DNA of 46,972 nucleotides from Planctomycetota bacterium. GTDB taxonomy: Bacteria; Planctomycetota; UBA1135; GCA-002686595. Position numbers and translations under genes: made by a program. Below are positions 24,301 to 32,865 of the stretch, piece after piece. Every line of letters begins with the position of its first letter. Position 1 is the stretch's first letter. A model generated the notes under the pieces. It ran no database searches, was not told the DNA's origin, and worked only from the letters and a program-made list of their open reading frames with translations. The stretch spans positions 1-46,972 of the forward strand of contig JAJDEU010000048.1 in NCBI GenBank assembly GCA_029259635.1, read 5' to 3'.

Positions 24301-24662
24301 TAGTGGAGAGCTTTTTTCGGTTTGAGCTGACCGGGCGGAAGCCCGACCCCGAGCGACATGCCTTTCGGTTCCGGCTCTCTATGGCGGATGGCGAAACGCG
24401 GCTCACGGGGGTGATTACGGACTTGAATCACGACGGCAGCTATGAGCTGAGCCTCTTCTCCGACGGAGAGAAGGGCCTCTCCGCGCTGGCTCGTGAGGAT
24501 CTGGTGCAGGTTGGCGACGGTTTCCTCGAACTCAAGTTTCCCGCTCATGCTCCGATAAGTGCGTACGACGAAGCCCGCAAGATGAGCTTCTTCAGCGTCC
24601 AATCTTTTGACATGCAGGCCTCTACTTACGTCAATTCGCCCGTAGTACAGTTCGAGTATTGA
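21360..24662 (+). CDS. Large lipoprotein with CarboxypepD-reg, Big_5 and IPT/TIG-like domains
   Basis: This is a predicted 1100-aa surface lipoprotein. The signal ends in lipobox LAAGC (Cys23). Visible modules in order are: a carboxypeptidase-regulatory-like beta-sandwich (about 42-120, ending GRWSVSGLPAGTYRFRF); a middle domain of unknown type (130-310); a second regulatory-like sandwich (about 322-400, NAAGVYRIENVP); a Big_5-like domain (about 420-535); an IPT/TIG domain (about 538-620, PRIDVMEPQSGAVGTTVTLY); a further TIG-like domain with DGTLIVINGQNLFDP; and another Big_5-like domain (about 745-865, PVFDGPSFVPAAGATGVSSA). The last 230 residues match nothing I recognise. No enzyme motif is seen. 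The start lacks a Shine-Dalgarno sequence. A role in adhesion or envelope structure is inferred from domain types only. Confidence 0.85.
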   Translation: MSFTIPRFRGALFTLLALLAAGCTARDNNTTTVIPQGPPASTLATVSGTLVGVGGAPPKVSIRVFSTGLTELTAFETTSLASGRWSVSGLPAGTYRFRFFPPTPDPNDATTNLRSVSVSNVVVGADDVVVPPVIFAPVEDGGLLIRTSDPADQFLRFRRDPRDLSSPLIPGLESMEFVVRANTVLKLFGFTLTQLGLDDDTTSPATRELLVEIAIIRADQLPAAHIDENGASRTSQVYYVLYPEGIDFSTTTTTTRELEVDFPNVNGLSGVFETPQLAFSFLSNSWNPAGVVDVSFDGLLVAADNFDGPKQTGIVVAPGPPTPTTTATGQITSGGNPLLRAGISVITNSGFSGLTNAAGVYRIENVPIPLNRADLAVTAFTDAGLKFAMASNVARPTYPSTTIDIELAALPLTTPNCVLANSEPITGSVGNHTNERIRIRFDDVMDRDSLQTAISVVATPDGGAASTITGTVVTNRVDVGAGIFHTDAFFLADVPLPVTATIDVAVSTSATNAEGVALGVACSYSFRTGTSTLFLPRIDVMEPQSGAVGTTVTLYGANLDIASVSFDGTNQAASSKTTNKLTFTVPTGEGDEAPGARVVSIAPGTEMANFDILPRIDSIQFDDDPDPGIENLIDIGAGAPGTSIAGVDQNDGTLIVINGQNLFDPASGLMPLVTFGRGDGVVAGSTDGDADIDGPDETAAEERIDVNVPPQATSASLTVTVDDGAGSTFRSLPFSFVIDLPSDSVSPVFDGPSFVPAAGATGVSSATVIRVPYNEALSGNSRLLVAAGSPARQLPGSTRVTTSLDGTQGFLEFLPSAGSLPLSSTIQVQLSNAFIFDLAGNPSSSFDYSFMTGTTEPTGGVLPNPTDDDLAVLPVEPTPAEVRVSETQTSLDAASHVVLQALELGASQSGAGIGSVEETETVTGIAELLFDSRISVQDDSVADWGDRSPVARWLVEDSTDAAVQGLYVADNWGYDADGSPLVESFFRFELTGRKPDPERHAFRFRLSMADGETRLTGVITDLNHDGSYELSLFSDGEKGLSALAREDLVQVGDGFLELKFPAHAPISAYDEARKMSFFSVQSFDMQASTYVNSPVVQFEY
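24532..24558 (+). promoter_or_regulatory. Intragenic sigma-28 promoter candidate
   Basis: TCAAGTTT (24532-24539), 11 bases, then TCCGATAA (24551-24558) matches the extended FliA consensus TAAAGTTT-N11-GCCGATAA at 14 of 16 positions with exact spacing. It lies inside the 3' end of the preceding coding region and points toward the TorF-like gene, about 200 bases upstream of its ATG. Confidence 0.45.
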
Positions 24663-24762
24663 TGACTCGCGTCGCTGAGGACGCCCACTCCGTCCCGAAA
24701 TCCTTGTTCACTCCTCTGCCGGCAATGCAGCCGCGCGAATTCCACCGCACCGTCACCTATCG

Positions 24763-25536
24763 ATGAACTACCGCCTTCTCTCCGCCGCAATTGTTGTCTT
24801 GGCAATGTCGAGTTGCCGGGCTGTTCAATCGCAGAGCAGTGATGTCGAAATCGCGGGAGCTACCGGATACGTGTTCCGCGGATTGCAGATGAACGATGGC
24901 TACGGCGTCGAGACGCAGGGGCGCATCATCTATCACCGCGCGGACGGGAGCTCGGTCAGCGGTTATGCCTGGGGCTACATCGACGTCTCGGGAGATACTC
25001 CCGATGGCGCAATCGAGTCGACCAATGATCGGCGGTTCAGTCGCCTCGATCTCGGTGTGCAGTGGAGCCGTTCGTTCGATGACTTTGGGCTGAGCGCAGG
25101 AATCGCGAGCTACAACTTCCCGAACTCTGCGATCTCCGGTACTTCCGAGGGCTTCCTCGCGGGCGAGCTCACTACCGTCTGGTGGCGACCCGGCGTGGCC
25201 TTCTACCAGGACTTTCAGAATGCGAAGGATTTCTACCTTCGTGTCGGTGCCCATCCGAAGTTTCAACTGGACCGTGCGCTCTCCGCTGACTTTGGCGTCG
25301 ACGTCGGCTATATGGGCGACGGGCAATCGCAGTTTTATTACGGCGTGAGCTCGTCTGGAATCTCGGATTTACTGCTGACTGGCGGGGTCACTTACCAACA
25401 GTCCGAGTACTTTCGCGCCTTCGCACGCGTCGGTTACTCCACGGTCATCGATTCGGCGTTGAAGAATCAGGTCTCGGCGAACGGCTTCGACGACTCGATT
25501 CCGTGGTTTTCGCTCGGCGCTGGCTGGACCTACTAA
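24763..25536 (+). CDS. TorF-family-like outer-membrane barrel
   Basis: This 257-aa exported protein has a signal ending around AMSSC (Cys18, possibly lipidated) or slightly later at VQSQS. The mature N-terminus, VEIAGATGYVFRGLQMNDGY with GVETQGRI, matches the TorF/Gcw_chp type of putative porin, in which a (D/G)YVFRG motif opens an outer-membrane beta-barrel. Alternating aromatic strands (FDDFGLSAGIASYNF, GVSSSGISDLLLTGGVTYQQ) run through the rest, and the protein ends with an aromatic strand (LGAGWTY) as expected for Bam recognition. Length fits the family. Function may be passive uptake; the substrate is unknown. The start lacks a Shine-Dalgarno sequence, and a FliA-like promoter lies inside the preceding gene. 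Confidence 0.75.
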   Translation: MNYRLLSAAIVVLAMSSCRAVQSQSSDVEIAGATGYVFRGLQMNDGYGVETQGRIIYHRADGSSVSGYAWGYIDVSGDTPDGAIESTNDRRFSRLDLGVQWSRSFDDFGLSAGIASYNFPNSAISGTSEGFLAGELTTVWWRPGVAFYQDFQNAKDFYLRVGAHPKFQLDRALSADFGVDVGYMGDGQSQFYYGVSSSGISDLLLTGGVTYQQSEYFRAFARVGYSTVIDSALKNQVSANGFDDSIPWFSLGAGWTY

Positions 25537-25618
25537 TCGCGTCCTTCCGGCCTTCGCCAAGCCTATCGGGCGATTTCCACGGCTGAGGCGAGGCCCCGGC
25601 GAACGTCAGAGTGAGGAG

Positions 25619-25726
25619 GGCCGTTTCCGGCCTACCGACGTGTGCCGTCGTTAAATACGAATCCTCACCGATCTGATATTATGGGGCTGTACGGCCTCAT
25701 TGGAGGGGAGCACCTAATAGCCCCTC
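25619..25726 (+). promoter_or_regulatory. Leader region of the FG-GAP lipoprotein gene
   Basis: A small hairpin, GGCCG/CGGCC (25619-25632), may end the preceding gene. A -10-like TATTAT lies at 25677-25682 with only a poorly spaced TTAAAT upstream (25651-25656, 20-base spacer). A second hairpin, GAGGGG (25703-25708)/CCCCTC (25721-25726), sits in the putative leader. A weak promoter assignment is all that the sequence supports. Confidence 0.3.
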
Positions 25727-25761
25727 GTTGAAGGCCGTTTTTAACTAGTCGGCTATTCACC

Positions 25762-28700
25762 ATGCGCTCGTCCTCACTCGCTCTCGTTATCGCGGTCTCC
25801 CTCGCCGCGCTCGCTTCTGGCTGCCACCATCACCATCGCCCTAACCGCGGCGGAGGCGGTGCTTCCACCGTCGTCAGCAATGTCACGGTCACCGGTACGC
25901 GCCAATCCCCCGCGATGGTGTCGTTCTCGTTGGCGGACGCGGAGTCAGACCCGGCCACGGTGCAGCTTGTTTTCTTCACCGTCGGCGTCGCGACTCCCAC
26001 TGTGTTGACCTTGCAAGGCGCTCCGTCGCTCACGAATCTCGCGACAAGTGCGGGAGGAACCACTTTCAACTTCCAGTGGGAGTTCGGTGCGGATGTGGGC
26101 AGCGGCTTTCAAGAGGGCGTGGAGGTTCGCGTCAACATCGTCGACGGTGTGCAGAGCATTCTGTCGACGGCGATCGCGAGCAACCTAGCGCTCGGCAATG
26201 ATGCGCCCGAAATTCTCAGTATCACCCCAGCTGGCGGAGCGTTCACCGGAAACGCCGCGATCCCTTTTCGCGTAGCGGACACATCGGACGATGTCGTCAA
26301 TGTCATGGTCGAGTACGACATTGACGGCGACATGCCGGACGCGGGTTTTCAGATTGCACGTCCCGCCGGTTTGGCGCCTTCCGATCCAACGCCGACCTAC
26401 GCATTCATGGGCGTAAGCGCGCCGCGTGTCGGCACCGATCTCGTCTTCGATTGGGATGTGGTGTTCGACGAAGGCAATTCGGACTTTCAAGCCATCATTC
26501 GAGTGACGGCGGAAGACGACATTATGGTCGGTCCGCCGCTCACGAGCGCTGCGCTCATCATGGACAACAATGCCTCCGCGATGATCGTTGACTTGATGGT
26601 CACGGACGCTCGCGAGTCACCCGCAGAAGTGAGCTTTCGACTCTTGGACGGAGAATCGGATCCGCAACGCGTGCAGCTCATGTTTTCGCCTCCCGGTGGA
26701 GCTGCTCCCAAGCCGATGACCTTGGTTGTTCCCGGCTCCGACACCAACTTGGGGACGGCGCCTGCCGGGACGACTCACGTCCTCCTCTGGGATTTCGATA
26801 CCGATTTGAGCGGAAGTGGATTCGTCCAGGGATTGTTGGCCAGCGGGGATGTGCTGGAGGGCTCTCTGGGTGTGTCATCGTTCACATCGAGCAGCTTTAA
26901 TGTCGGCAACGATGCGCCTCGGGTAACTGACGTGTTCATGCCTCAAGCGGGAGAGGTCGTTGGCGACTTCGGATTCACGGTCGAGGTCGCGGATTCTTCG
27001 GGTGACGATGTGAACGTCGGGTTTGAGTACGACATCGTCGGAGACATGCCCGATGCGGGATTCAGGCGCGCACGGCCGGCCGGGCTCGCGGTCGGAACGC
27101 CCACGCCCGAGTTCGCCGTTCAGGGCATGATGTCGGACCCGCTCGGCGTCAGTGTTCCTTTCGTTTGGGATGTTCTCGCGGATGAAGGAACGACCGAGTT
27201 CTCCGCGATCGTGCGCGTCCGCGTTGAAGACGACCTGGTCGAGGGAGTCGCTGTCGCTGGACCTGCGGTTGCTTTCGACAACAACGCTTCACCGCGAGCA
27301 GAGATCGCCGGCTCGACGATCGCGATGAATGCGGACACTCGACGTGGCTTGCCGATTCCGTTTTCACTCTTCGACGACGAGGGCGATGCTTCGAGCTTTG
27401 TCCTGCAGTGGCGCGAGGAGGCCGGGACCTTTCCCGCGCTTCCGGCGGATCCGGACGCGCTCTTGGCTGCACTTGATGACCCGGAGCAACGCAGGCAGTT
27501 GCAGGTCGCGGCCGAGTATCGGGCGTTGTACGAGGGCCGACTCAAGGTGCTGACGAGTGCTCTCGACCCGGCTGGTGACCGAGTGGGGTTGCCCGAGTTG
27601 GGCTGGTCCGCGGCCGGTGCGCTCGCAAATGGGGTGGTTGGCGACCGGCTTGAATTGCTTCGCGATCCGGTAGCGCCAGCTCCGACCGGAAACCCGTGGA
27701 CGCTCGCTCGGCCCGTGGCCGTTCTAGCGATCGGGTCGGGACCGAGCGCTCTCGTTCTCGAGACTGCAGCGATGGGAACATGGCGCCTGCGCGAGATGGA
27801 TATCACAACGGGCGCAGAAGTGAGAACGATTGGTAGTGGGTCGGAAGGGACGCCCTTCGCGATGGACTATCGGCGCGGACTTTCCGGTCACGTCGTGCTG
27901 GCCGTCGGAGATGGTGCCGCGTGGAGCGTGCTCGACCTGGAGCTTTCGAGCGGACAAGTGACGGAGCTCTTGCCGGCATCGTCGGCTCCCGTCATGGGCG
28001 ATGTGCGCGCCATCGCGAGCTTGCATGCGAGTCGGGCTTATCTGACCGTGAGCAACGCGGTTGTGCGCGTTGACTTTGCTCCAGGGTCTGCGGCTACCGC
28101 GACGGCGATCGCGGAGAACATTCCGGCGCCATGGGGGCTTGCCATTCACCCGACCAGCGCCGACCACTTGTTGGTTGCGAACGCTGCAACCTCGACTCAG
28201 ATCGCTACGTCGGGTGTCTTGGATCTCAATCTGTCCAACCTGACGATGACGCACGTCACTCAAGACGAGCTCATTCAGCCGCGCTCGCTCGCCATCTCTC
28301 CTGACGGAACTCAGCTCGCCGTGATCTCCGATCGCGACTCGGGAGACGGCACTCTGGAGCTGTCCTTCCTGACGTTGGGCGGACCCGATGGAGTGGCGGT
28401 TACCGAGCTCGTCGACGATCTTACGGACGAGCTGACTTCGATCGCTCTCGGTCGCGACGGGTTGACTCTCCTCGCCCTTCCCGACTCCAACGATCTTGCG
28501 GTGGCTGGCGGAGTCGAGCAGTCACGCACGATCACGGCTTTTGACGCCGATCGGTACGCGGTCACGGTCGATCAGCCTTTCGATCCCGCGATCCAAACCA
28601 ACCTCCGCTGGCGTCTGCGCGAAAACTTCCAAGCGCTCGAAGGGACTTTGAGCGGCAGGAATGGCGTGTTCGTCTGGGATTCGAGTGAGGTGACGAGCGG

Positions 28701-31011
28701 CGGCGATGTCGTCTTGCGCGGACTGGCGCTCGATACGGACATTGGAACCGACGGGCAGAGCTTTACGCTTCCGCAAAGCATCAGCGCCCCACTCGATGTG
28801 CTGCCGATTAGCTGTACTCCCTTCGACGGCTTAGCGGTTACCGGGTTCGCCGCCGTTGACCTCGATGGTGACGGCGACATGGATATCGTCAGTATCAGCG
28901 ATGGCGATTCCTTCGCGATCGCAACCCAAGCTCCGCTCGGTAGGTTCGTCGCAGGTCAAGTCGCACAGCTTGAAGCGGGTGCCGTCGCGACAGCGATCGT
29001 CGCTGGAGATATGAATGGCGACGGCCTCGTCGACATCGCCGTCGGTGCAGAGGGCGGCGGGATCTTCGTCTTCGAGCAGGACGGGACCGGCGTCTTTGGT
29101 CCGTCTCCGCTCAAATTGGCGACGGCAAGCGTCACTTCACTGGAACTCGCCGACATCAATGTCGATGGCCGTGCGGACCTGATCGCGACGCACTTCTTCA
29201 CGAACACGGTCAGCATCTTTGTGGGCACGCCCGCGCTGTTCAACAGGGCAGCGGATCTCGAGCTGTCCGATTCCATCAGCGGACCTCTTCACGCGGAAGT
29301 CGCAGATTTAAATGGCGACGGACAGCCCGACCTCGCGGTCGCCAACGAGACGAGCGGCGACGTCACGGTCTACTTCCAGGCCTCGGGTGGAGGTTTGAAC
29401 GCGATGGCTGACCGCCAACTGTTGGGTCCGGCCGGTGGCGCCCCCACCTCGCTCGCGCTCGCCGATCTCAATCGCGACGGCCGTCGCGACATCGTTGTCA
29501 GCTATGCCGGAATCGACCAGGTCGGCCTGTTTACCCAGGACTCGATGGGAGTCTTCACGCTCGCCCCGGACCTAATCGGCGACGCCAGTTCCATCGCTGG
29601 TCCCGTCGATGTCGTTGTTTCCGATCTCGACGGGGACGGAGATGATGACCTCGCGGTTTCCAGTCGGACCGTTCCGGCGGTCGCCGTGTTCTTGCAGAGC
29701 TCGAGCGGTGCTTTTTCCGCGGCGCCCGATCTCTCGCTCGCGAAGCCGTCCGATACGGAGGGTGCGCTGCGACTCGCGGCGGTCGACCTCGATGGCGATG
29801 GTCGGACGGATCTTGCGGCTGCGCGCGGAGACGCTCTGCGTCTGGATATGTTTTACCAGTCGCGCCCGGGCGACTTCCGGTCGCAGTCGACACTGCTGAG
29901 CGACTCGGCCACTCAAGAGAACGCGCGCTTTGTCCAGCCGGGAGACTTCGACGGTGACGGCGACCTCGACCTCGCCTTTGCGAACGCGCGGGAGGATCAC
30001 GTTTCGATTTATCTGCAAACGAATCCCGGAGTGTTCGAGCCGAGCGCAAATGGCGTGATCGGAGCCGGCTTCTTTGATGGAGTTCTAGCGCTCGCGACCG
30101 GTGATCTCGATGGAGACGGCGATCTCGATATCGCAGCCGCGTTGACCGGCGCTAGCCAATTGGGCGTCGCCTATCAGACAGCGCCGGGAGAATTTTCTTT
30201 TGATCCAAAGACGGACATCGTCGGCTCCTTTCCGCTGCCCTTCCGCCCGCGCTCGGTAGCCATCGGCGATTTCAATGATGACGGGATGCTCGATCTCGTC
30301 TCGGCGAATGCTGCCGGGGGAAACCTCACGATCTTCCTTCAGGGCCCGGCGGGCGTTTTTCCGCCGACGCCCTCCTTCACTCTGAGTAATCCGGGTCTGA
30401 CGGAGGCTCCGAACACTGTGCTGGCGCTCGACCTAGATGGCGACGGCGATTCCGATCTCGCCGTTGCGAATCGCGGGAACAACTTTGGAGTTTCCGGGGG
30501 CAGCGTAGCGATCTTCCTACAGGTGAACGGCAGCTTCCCAACTGTGCCACAAGTCTCGATCAAGACTCTGTTGCCCCAATCTCGCATGGTCGATCTCGCC
30601 GCGATCGATATGGATCGGGACGGTGACTTGGACCTGGTCGCAGCCGATACATTCGCCGGTGCGCTCCTGATTGTCGAGCAGACGTCGGCGGGTGTCTTCG
30701 CGCTCTCCGGTCAGCCGATTTCGATTCCGGGCACACCCATTTCGCCGATCTCGGTCGAAGCCGCCGACTTCAATGGAGATGGGCTCAACGACTTGGCTGC
30801 CGTGGACCGGTTCTCGAACACGACTGTGGTCTTCCTGCAGTACGCACTGGGGCTGTTCCGCCATGATCCGCTGGTTGCTCTCGCGCCGCTTGCGCCGGGG
30901 GGAATCACACGCTCGATCACAGCGGCCGACTTCGATCAGGACGGCGATGTCGACATCGTCTCCGCGGATTCGGTCGGCGGTGCAAACACCATTCACTTCG
31001 GCGGCCGGTAA
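25762..31011 (+). CDS. Giant lipoprotein with 14 FG-GAP/VCBS repeats
   Basis: This is a predicted 1749-aa surface lipoprotein. The signal ends in lipobox LASGC (Cys21), followed immediately by four histidines and a Gly-rich linker. The N-terminal third contains a duplicated two-module unit: module A (with SPAxVSFxLxDxESDP) at about 35-145 and 268-375, module B (NDAPEI/RV, YDIxGDMPDAGF) at about 150-265 and 378-505. A middle region (about 620-960) has a beta-propeller-like pattern. From about residue 1030 to the end, 14 FG-GAP/VCBS repeats carry Dx(D/N)xDGxxD calcium loops (for example DLDGDGDMDI and DFDQDGDVDI). These resemble integrin-alpha-type propellers, enough for two seven-bladed units. 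Such proteins act in adhesion or carbohydrate binding. No catalytic motif is seen, and the start lacks a Shine-Dalgarno sequence. Confidence 0.88.
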   Translation: MRSSSLALVIAVSLAALASGCHHHHRPNRGGGGASTVVSNVTVTGTRQSPAMVSFSLADAESDPATVQLVFFTVGVATPTVLTLQGAPSLTNLATSAGGTTFNFQWEFGADVGSGFQEGVEVRVNIVDGVQSILSTAIASNLALGNDAPEILSITPAGGAFTGNAAIPFRVADTSDDVVNVMVEYDIDGDMPDAGFQIARPAGLAPSDPTPTYAFMGVSAPRVGTDLVFDWDVVFDEGNSDFQAIIRVTAEDDIMVGPPLTSAALIMDNNASAMIVDLMVTDARESPAEVSFRLLDGESDPQRVQLMFSPPGGAAPKPMTLVVPGSDTNLGTAPAGTTHVLLWDFDTDLSGSGFVQGLLASGDVLEGSLGVSSFTSSSFNVGNDAPRVTDVFMPQAGEVVGDFGFTVEVADSSGDDVNVGFEYDIVGDMPDAGFRRARPAGLAVGTPTPEFAVQGMMSDPLGVSVPFVWDVLADEGTTEFSAIVRVRVEDDLVEGVAVAGPAVAFDNNASPRAEIAGSTIAMNADTRRGLPIPFSLFDDEGDASSFVLQWREEAGTFPALPADPDALLAALDDPEQRRQLQVAAEYRALYEGRLKVLTSALDPAGDRVGLPELGWSAAGALANGVVGDRLELLRDPVAPAPTGNPWTLARPVAVLAIGSGPSALVLETAAMGTWRLREMDITTGAEVRTIGSGSEGTPFAMDYRRGLSGHVVLAVGDGAAWSVLDLELSSGQVTELLPASSAPVMGDVRAIASLHASRAYLTVSNAVVRVDFAPGSAATATAIAENIPAPWGLAIHPTSADHLLVANAATSTQIATSGVLDLNLSNLTMTHVTQDELIQPRSLAISPDGTQLAVISDRDSGDGTLELSFLTLGGPDGVAVTELVDDLTDELTSIALGRDGLTLLALPDSNDLAVAGGVEQSRTITAFDADRYAVTVDQPFDPAIQTNLRWRLRENFQALEGTLSGRNGVFVWDSSEVTSGGDVVLRGLALDTDIGTDGQSFTLPQSISAPLDVLPISCTPFDGLAVTGFAAVDLDGDGDMDIVSISDGDSFAIATQAPLGRFVAGQVAQLEAGAVATAIVAGDMNGDGLVDIAVGAEGGGIFVFEQDGTGVFGPSPLKLATASVTSLELADINVDGRADLIATHFFTNTVSIFVGTPALFNRAADLELSDSISGPLHAEVADLNGDGQPDLAVANETSGDVTVYFQASGGGLNAMADRQLLGPAGGAPTSLALADLNRDGRRDIVVSYAGIDQVGLFTQDSMGVFTLAPDLIGDASSIAGPVDVVVSDLDGDGDDDLAVSSRTVPAVAVFLQSSSGAFSAAPDLSLAKPSDTEGALRLAAVDLDGDGRTDLAAARGDALRLDMFYQSRPGDFRSQSTLLSDSATQENARFVQPGDFDGDGDLDLAFANAREDHVSIYLQTNPGVFEPSANGVIGAGFFDGVLALATGDLDGDGDLDIAAALTGASQLGVAYQTAPGEFSFDPKTDIVGSFPLPFRPRSVAIGDFNDDGMLDLVSANAAGGNLTIFLQGPAGVFPPTPSFTLSNPGLTEAPNTVLALDLDGDGDSDLAVANRGNNFGVSGGSVAIFLQVNGSFPTVPQVSIKTLLPQSRMVDLAAIDMDRDGDLDLVAADTFAGALLIVEQTSAGVFALSGQPISIPGTPISPISVEAADFNGDGLNDLAAVDRFSNTTVVFLQYALGLFRHDPLVALAPLAPGGITRSITAADFDQDGDVDIVSADSVGGANTIHFGGR

Positions 31012-31264
31012 AAAACGAAACTCCGGCGTTCGGTTCTCCGGCGGGATTCCCCTGTTCGAAGAGCCGAGAGAGCTTGCCGGATAAAAATCCCACGTGGGGA
31101 GCGCGGCACGCATGAGGGGGAGGTCTTTGATCTCCTGCGCGCTGCGCGATACCGCCCGAGGGGGAGAGGAACGGTGTGATTCGCAACTCTCTCGGCACCT
31201 CCAACTTGAGAACTCTCTTGCCTCCGAACCAACAACGAAGTGAGACCGCACTCTTCTTTAGGCG

Positions 31265-31302
31265 ACCTGCCTCCGGCGGCCTATAGGCCGCCGGAGGCAG
31301 GT
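31265..31302. repeat. Perfect 38-bp GC-rich palindrome
   Basis: The left arm ACCTGCCTCCGGCGGCCTA is exactly complementary to the right arm, with its centre at TA/TA (31283-31284). It would form a very stable stem on either strand. It may be a terminator for the FG-GAP gene, 250 bases upstream, or part of a repeated extragenic element. Confidence 0.8.
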
Positions 31303-31303
31303 A

Positions 31304-31350
31304 ACAGGCTCCCTAAGCCTGTAAGCCACTACTAATACCCGCGAGGCTTA
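31304..31350. repeat. Two overlapping hairpins after the palindrome
   Basis: ACAGGCT (31304-31310) pairs with AGCCTGT (31316-31322). Next to it, TAAGCC (31322-31327) can pair with GGCTTA (31345-31350). They share a base and stand one base after the 38-bp palindrome, forming a cluster of three inverted repeats. Confidence 0.55.
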
Positions 31351-31614
31351 GCGCAGCATGCTGGACCTAAGGCGGGGGGCAGGTCAGAGCGTTTTGAATC
31401 CAACAACTCGTGGTCCTAAGTCGAGGGCAGCCGCACGCGGATCACGCGGCACTAAATTACAACGACTTATAGGAGCCCTTGCGTGGCGTGTATGGCCCTT
31501 GTGCCTCACTGAGCGCTTATTTAGGGCAAATTCACCGTTCAGTAGGCGGCGGATTCTGTATTTAGAAGCCTGCAAATTCTGGACTTTTGGGTTGAGATAG
31601 GTCTAGATCTAGCC

Positions 31615-32865
31615 ATGGCCTCCAAGCTCTTTCCCCGCGCAATTGACCGGGTTTTGGTCAACGAGTTGCTACCGGTCTTTCCCGCGGTTTTGATCGTTGG
31701 ACCACGTGGGAGCGGCAAGTCCACAGCTGCGGCGCGATTGGCTGACACGGTCCTGGACTTGTCAAAACCAGGAACGCGACTGGCAGCCTCGGAAGATCCC
31801 GACGGAATCCTAGCCGCCGCGAAAGGCACCGTTCTGATCGACGAGTGGCAAGAGGCGCCGGAGATTTTGGGGGCGGTGAAGCGAGCTGTAGACGGTGATC
31901 CAAAGAACGCGCCTGGGCGGTTCCTTATTACGGGTTCTGTCCGTGCCGCTCATCAAGCTGCTACGTGGCCGGGTACTGGACGGCTCATTCGCTTGAGGCT
32001 CTATGGTCTAACCCAGGCAGAGTTGGGGAGAGACGGTGATTACAACCCCGTCGATGCGCTGTTCTCTAAAGGCGATCTTGAGTTTGAAGCAAGCTCCCTA
32101 TTCCGCAGCGATTATCTCGATCGAATGATCGCAGGACGATTTCCATCAGTCGTTGGATTGACAGGAAGAAACCGGTCGAGGTGGTTTCGCGCGTACGTCG
32201 AGCAATTGATCGAGCGAGACGTGAGTCAACTCGCTGACCACAAGCCGCGATCGGACCTGGTTCGATCTGTTCTGAATTCCTGTGCATCGAGAACGGCCCA
32301 AGAACTCAATAAGAGCGCAACTGCCGTTGACGGGGGGATGGACTATCGAACTGCTGAGCGAATGATCGGATTGCTCGAGGACTTGTCCATTGTGTTGCGA
32401 GTGCCTGCATGGAATGCCAAGCGCTTGAAGCGCCTCACCTCAACACCAAAGATTCATTTGTCGGACCCTGGAATGGCAGCCTACTTGCTCAACGTTGGCG
32501 CTGAAGAACTTGGCCGAGCGTCAACTTTGGTTGGCCCCATGTTCGAATCCTTTGTCGTGGCGGAACTGGCGGCTCATCTCGAAACAGCGGCCGAGGAAAC
32601 AGCGCTCTTCCATTTGCGAAACCGAAACGGGCGCGAAGTGGATGTAATCCTCGAGAGCAAAGGGCGGATCGTCGGGCTCGAGGTTAAGTCTTCAACTTCG
32701 GTAAGCCGTTCCGACGCCAAAGGATTGCTCTGGCTTAAGGACGAACTCGGAGATCAGTTCCACCGAGGCGTGGTGCTCTACTCGGGTGCTCACCCCTTTC
32801 AACTCGACGACAATATTTGGGCACTGCCGATCAGTTCGCTTTGGTGTTCGCCACGAAGTCTCTGA
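31615..32865 (+). CDS. AAA ATPase with DUF4143 and nuclease-like C-terminus
   Basis: This 416-aa cytoplasmic protein belongs to the widespread AAA_14/DUF4143 family, whose cellular role is not established. The Walker A box GPRGSGKST is at 29-37, Walker B LIDEWQEAP at 74-82, and a sensor-like FLITGS at about 103-108. A winged-helix-like part follows (TAQELNKSATAV and AERMIGLLEDLSIVLRVPAW). The C-terminal DUF4143 has the PD-(D/E)XK-like pattern D343 with E356-V-K358 (REVDVIL, then GLEVKSS). Length is normal. It stands alone between a hairpin-rich junction and an oppositely oriented operon, and the region is less GC-rich than its surroundings, which suggests acquisition by transfer. No clear Shine-Dalgarno sequence precedes the ATG. 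Confidence 0.88.
   Translation: MASKLFPRAIDRVLVNELLPVFPAVLIVGPRGSGKSTAAARLADTVLDLSKPGTRLAASEDPDGILAAAKGTVLIDEWQEAPEILGAVKRAVDGDPKNAPGRFLITGSVRAAHQAATWPGTGRLIRLRLYGLTQAELGRDGDYNPVDALFSKGDLEFEASSLFRSDYLDRMIAGRFPSVVGLTGRNRSRWFRAYVEQLIERDVSQLADHKPRSDLVRSVLNSCASRTAQELNKSATAVDGGMDYRTAERMIGLLEDLSIVLRVPAWNAKRLKRLTSTPKIHLSDPGMAAYLLNVGAEELGRASTLVGPMFESFVVAELAAHLETAAEETALFHLRNRNGREVDVILESKGRIVGLEVKSSTSVSRSDAKGLLWLKDELGDQFHRGVVLYSGAHPFQLDDNIWALPISSLWCSPRSL

Larger units (their letters stand above)
31012..31614. other. 603-bp non-coding junction with several inverted repeats
   Basis: No plausible gene is present; the frames have no recognisable protein features. The stretch contains a 10-bp palindrome CCCACGTGGG (31089-31098), the 38-bp palindrome and hairpins listed separately, and an AT-richer second half leading to the ATPase gene. 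No tRNA or integrase is seen. Confidence 0.5.
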
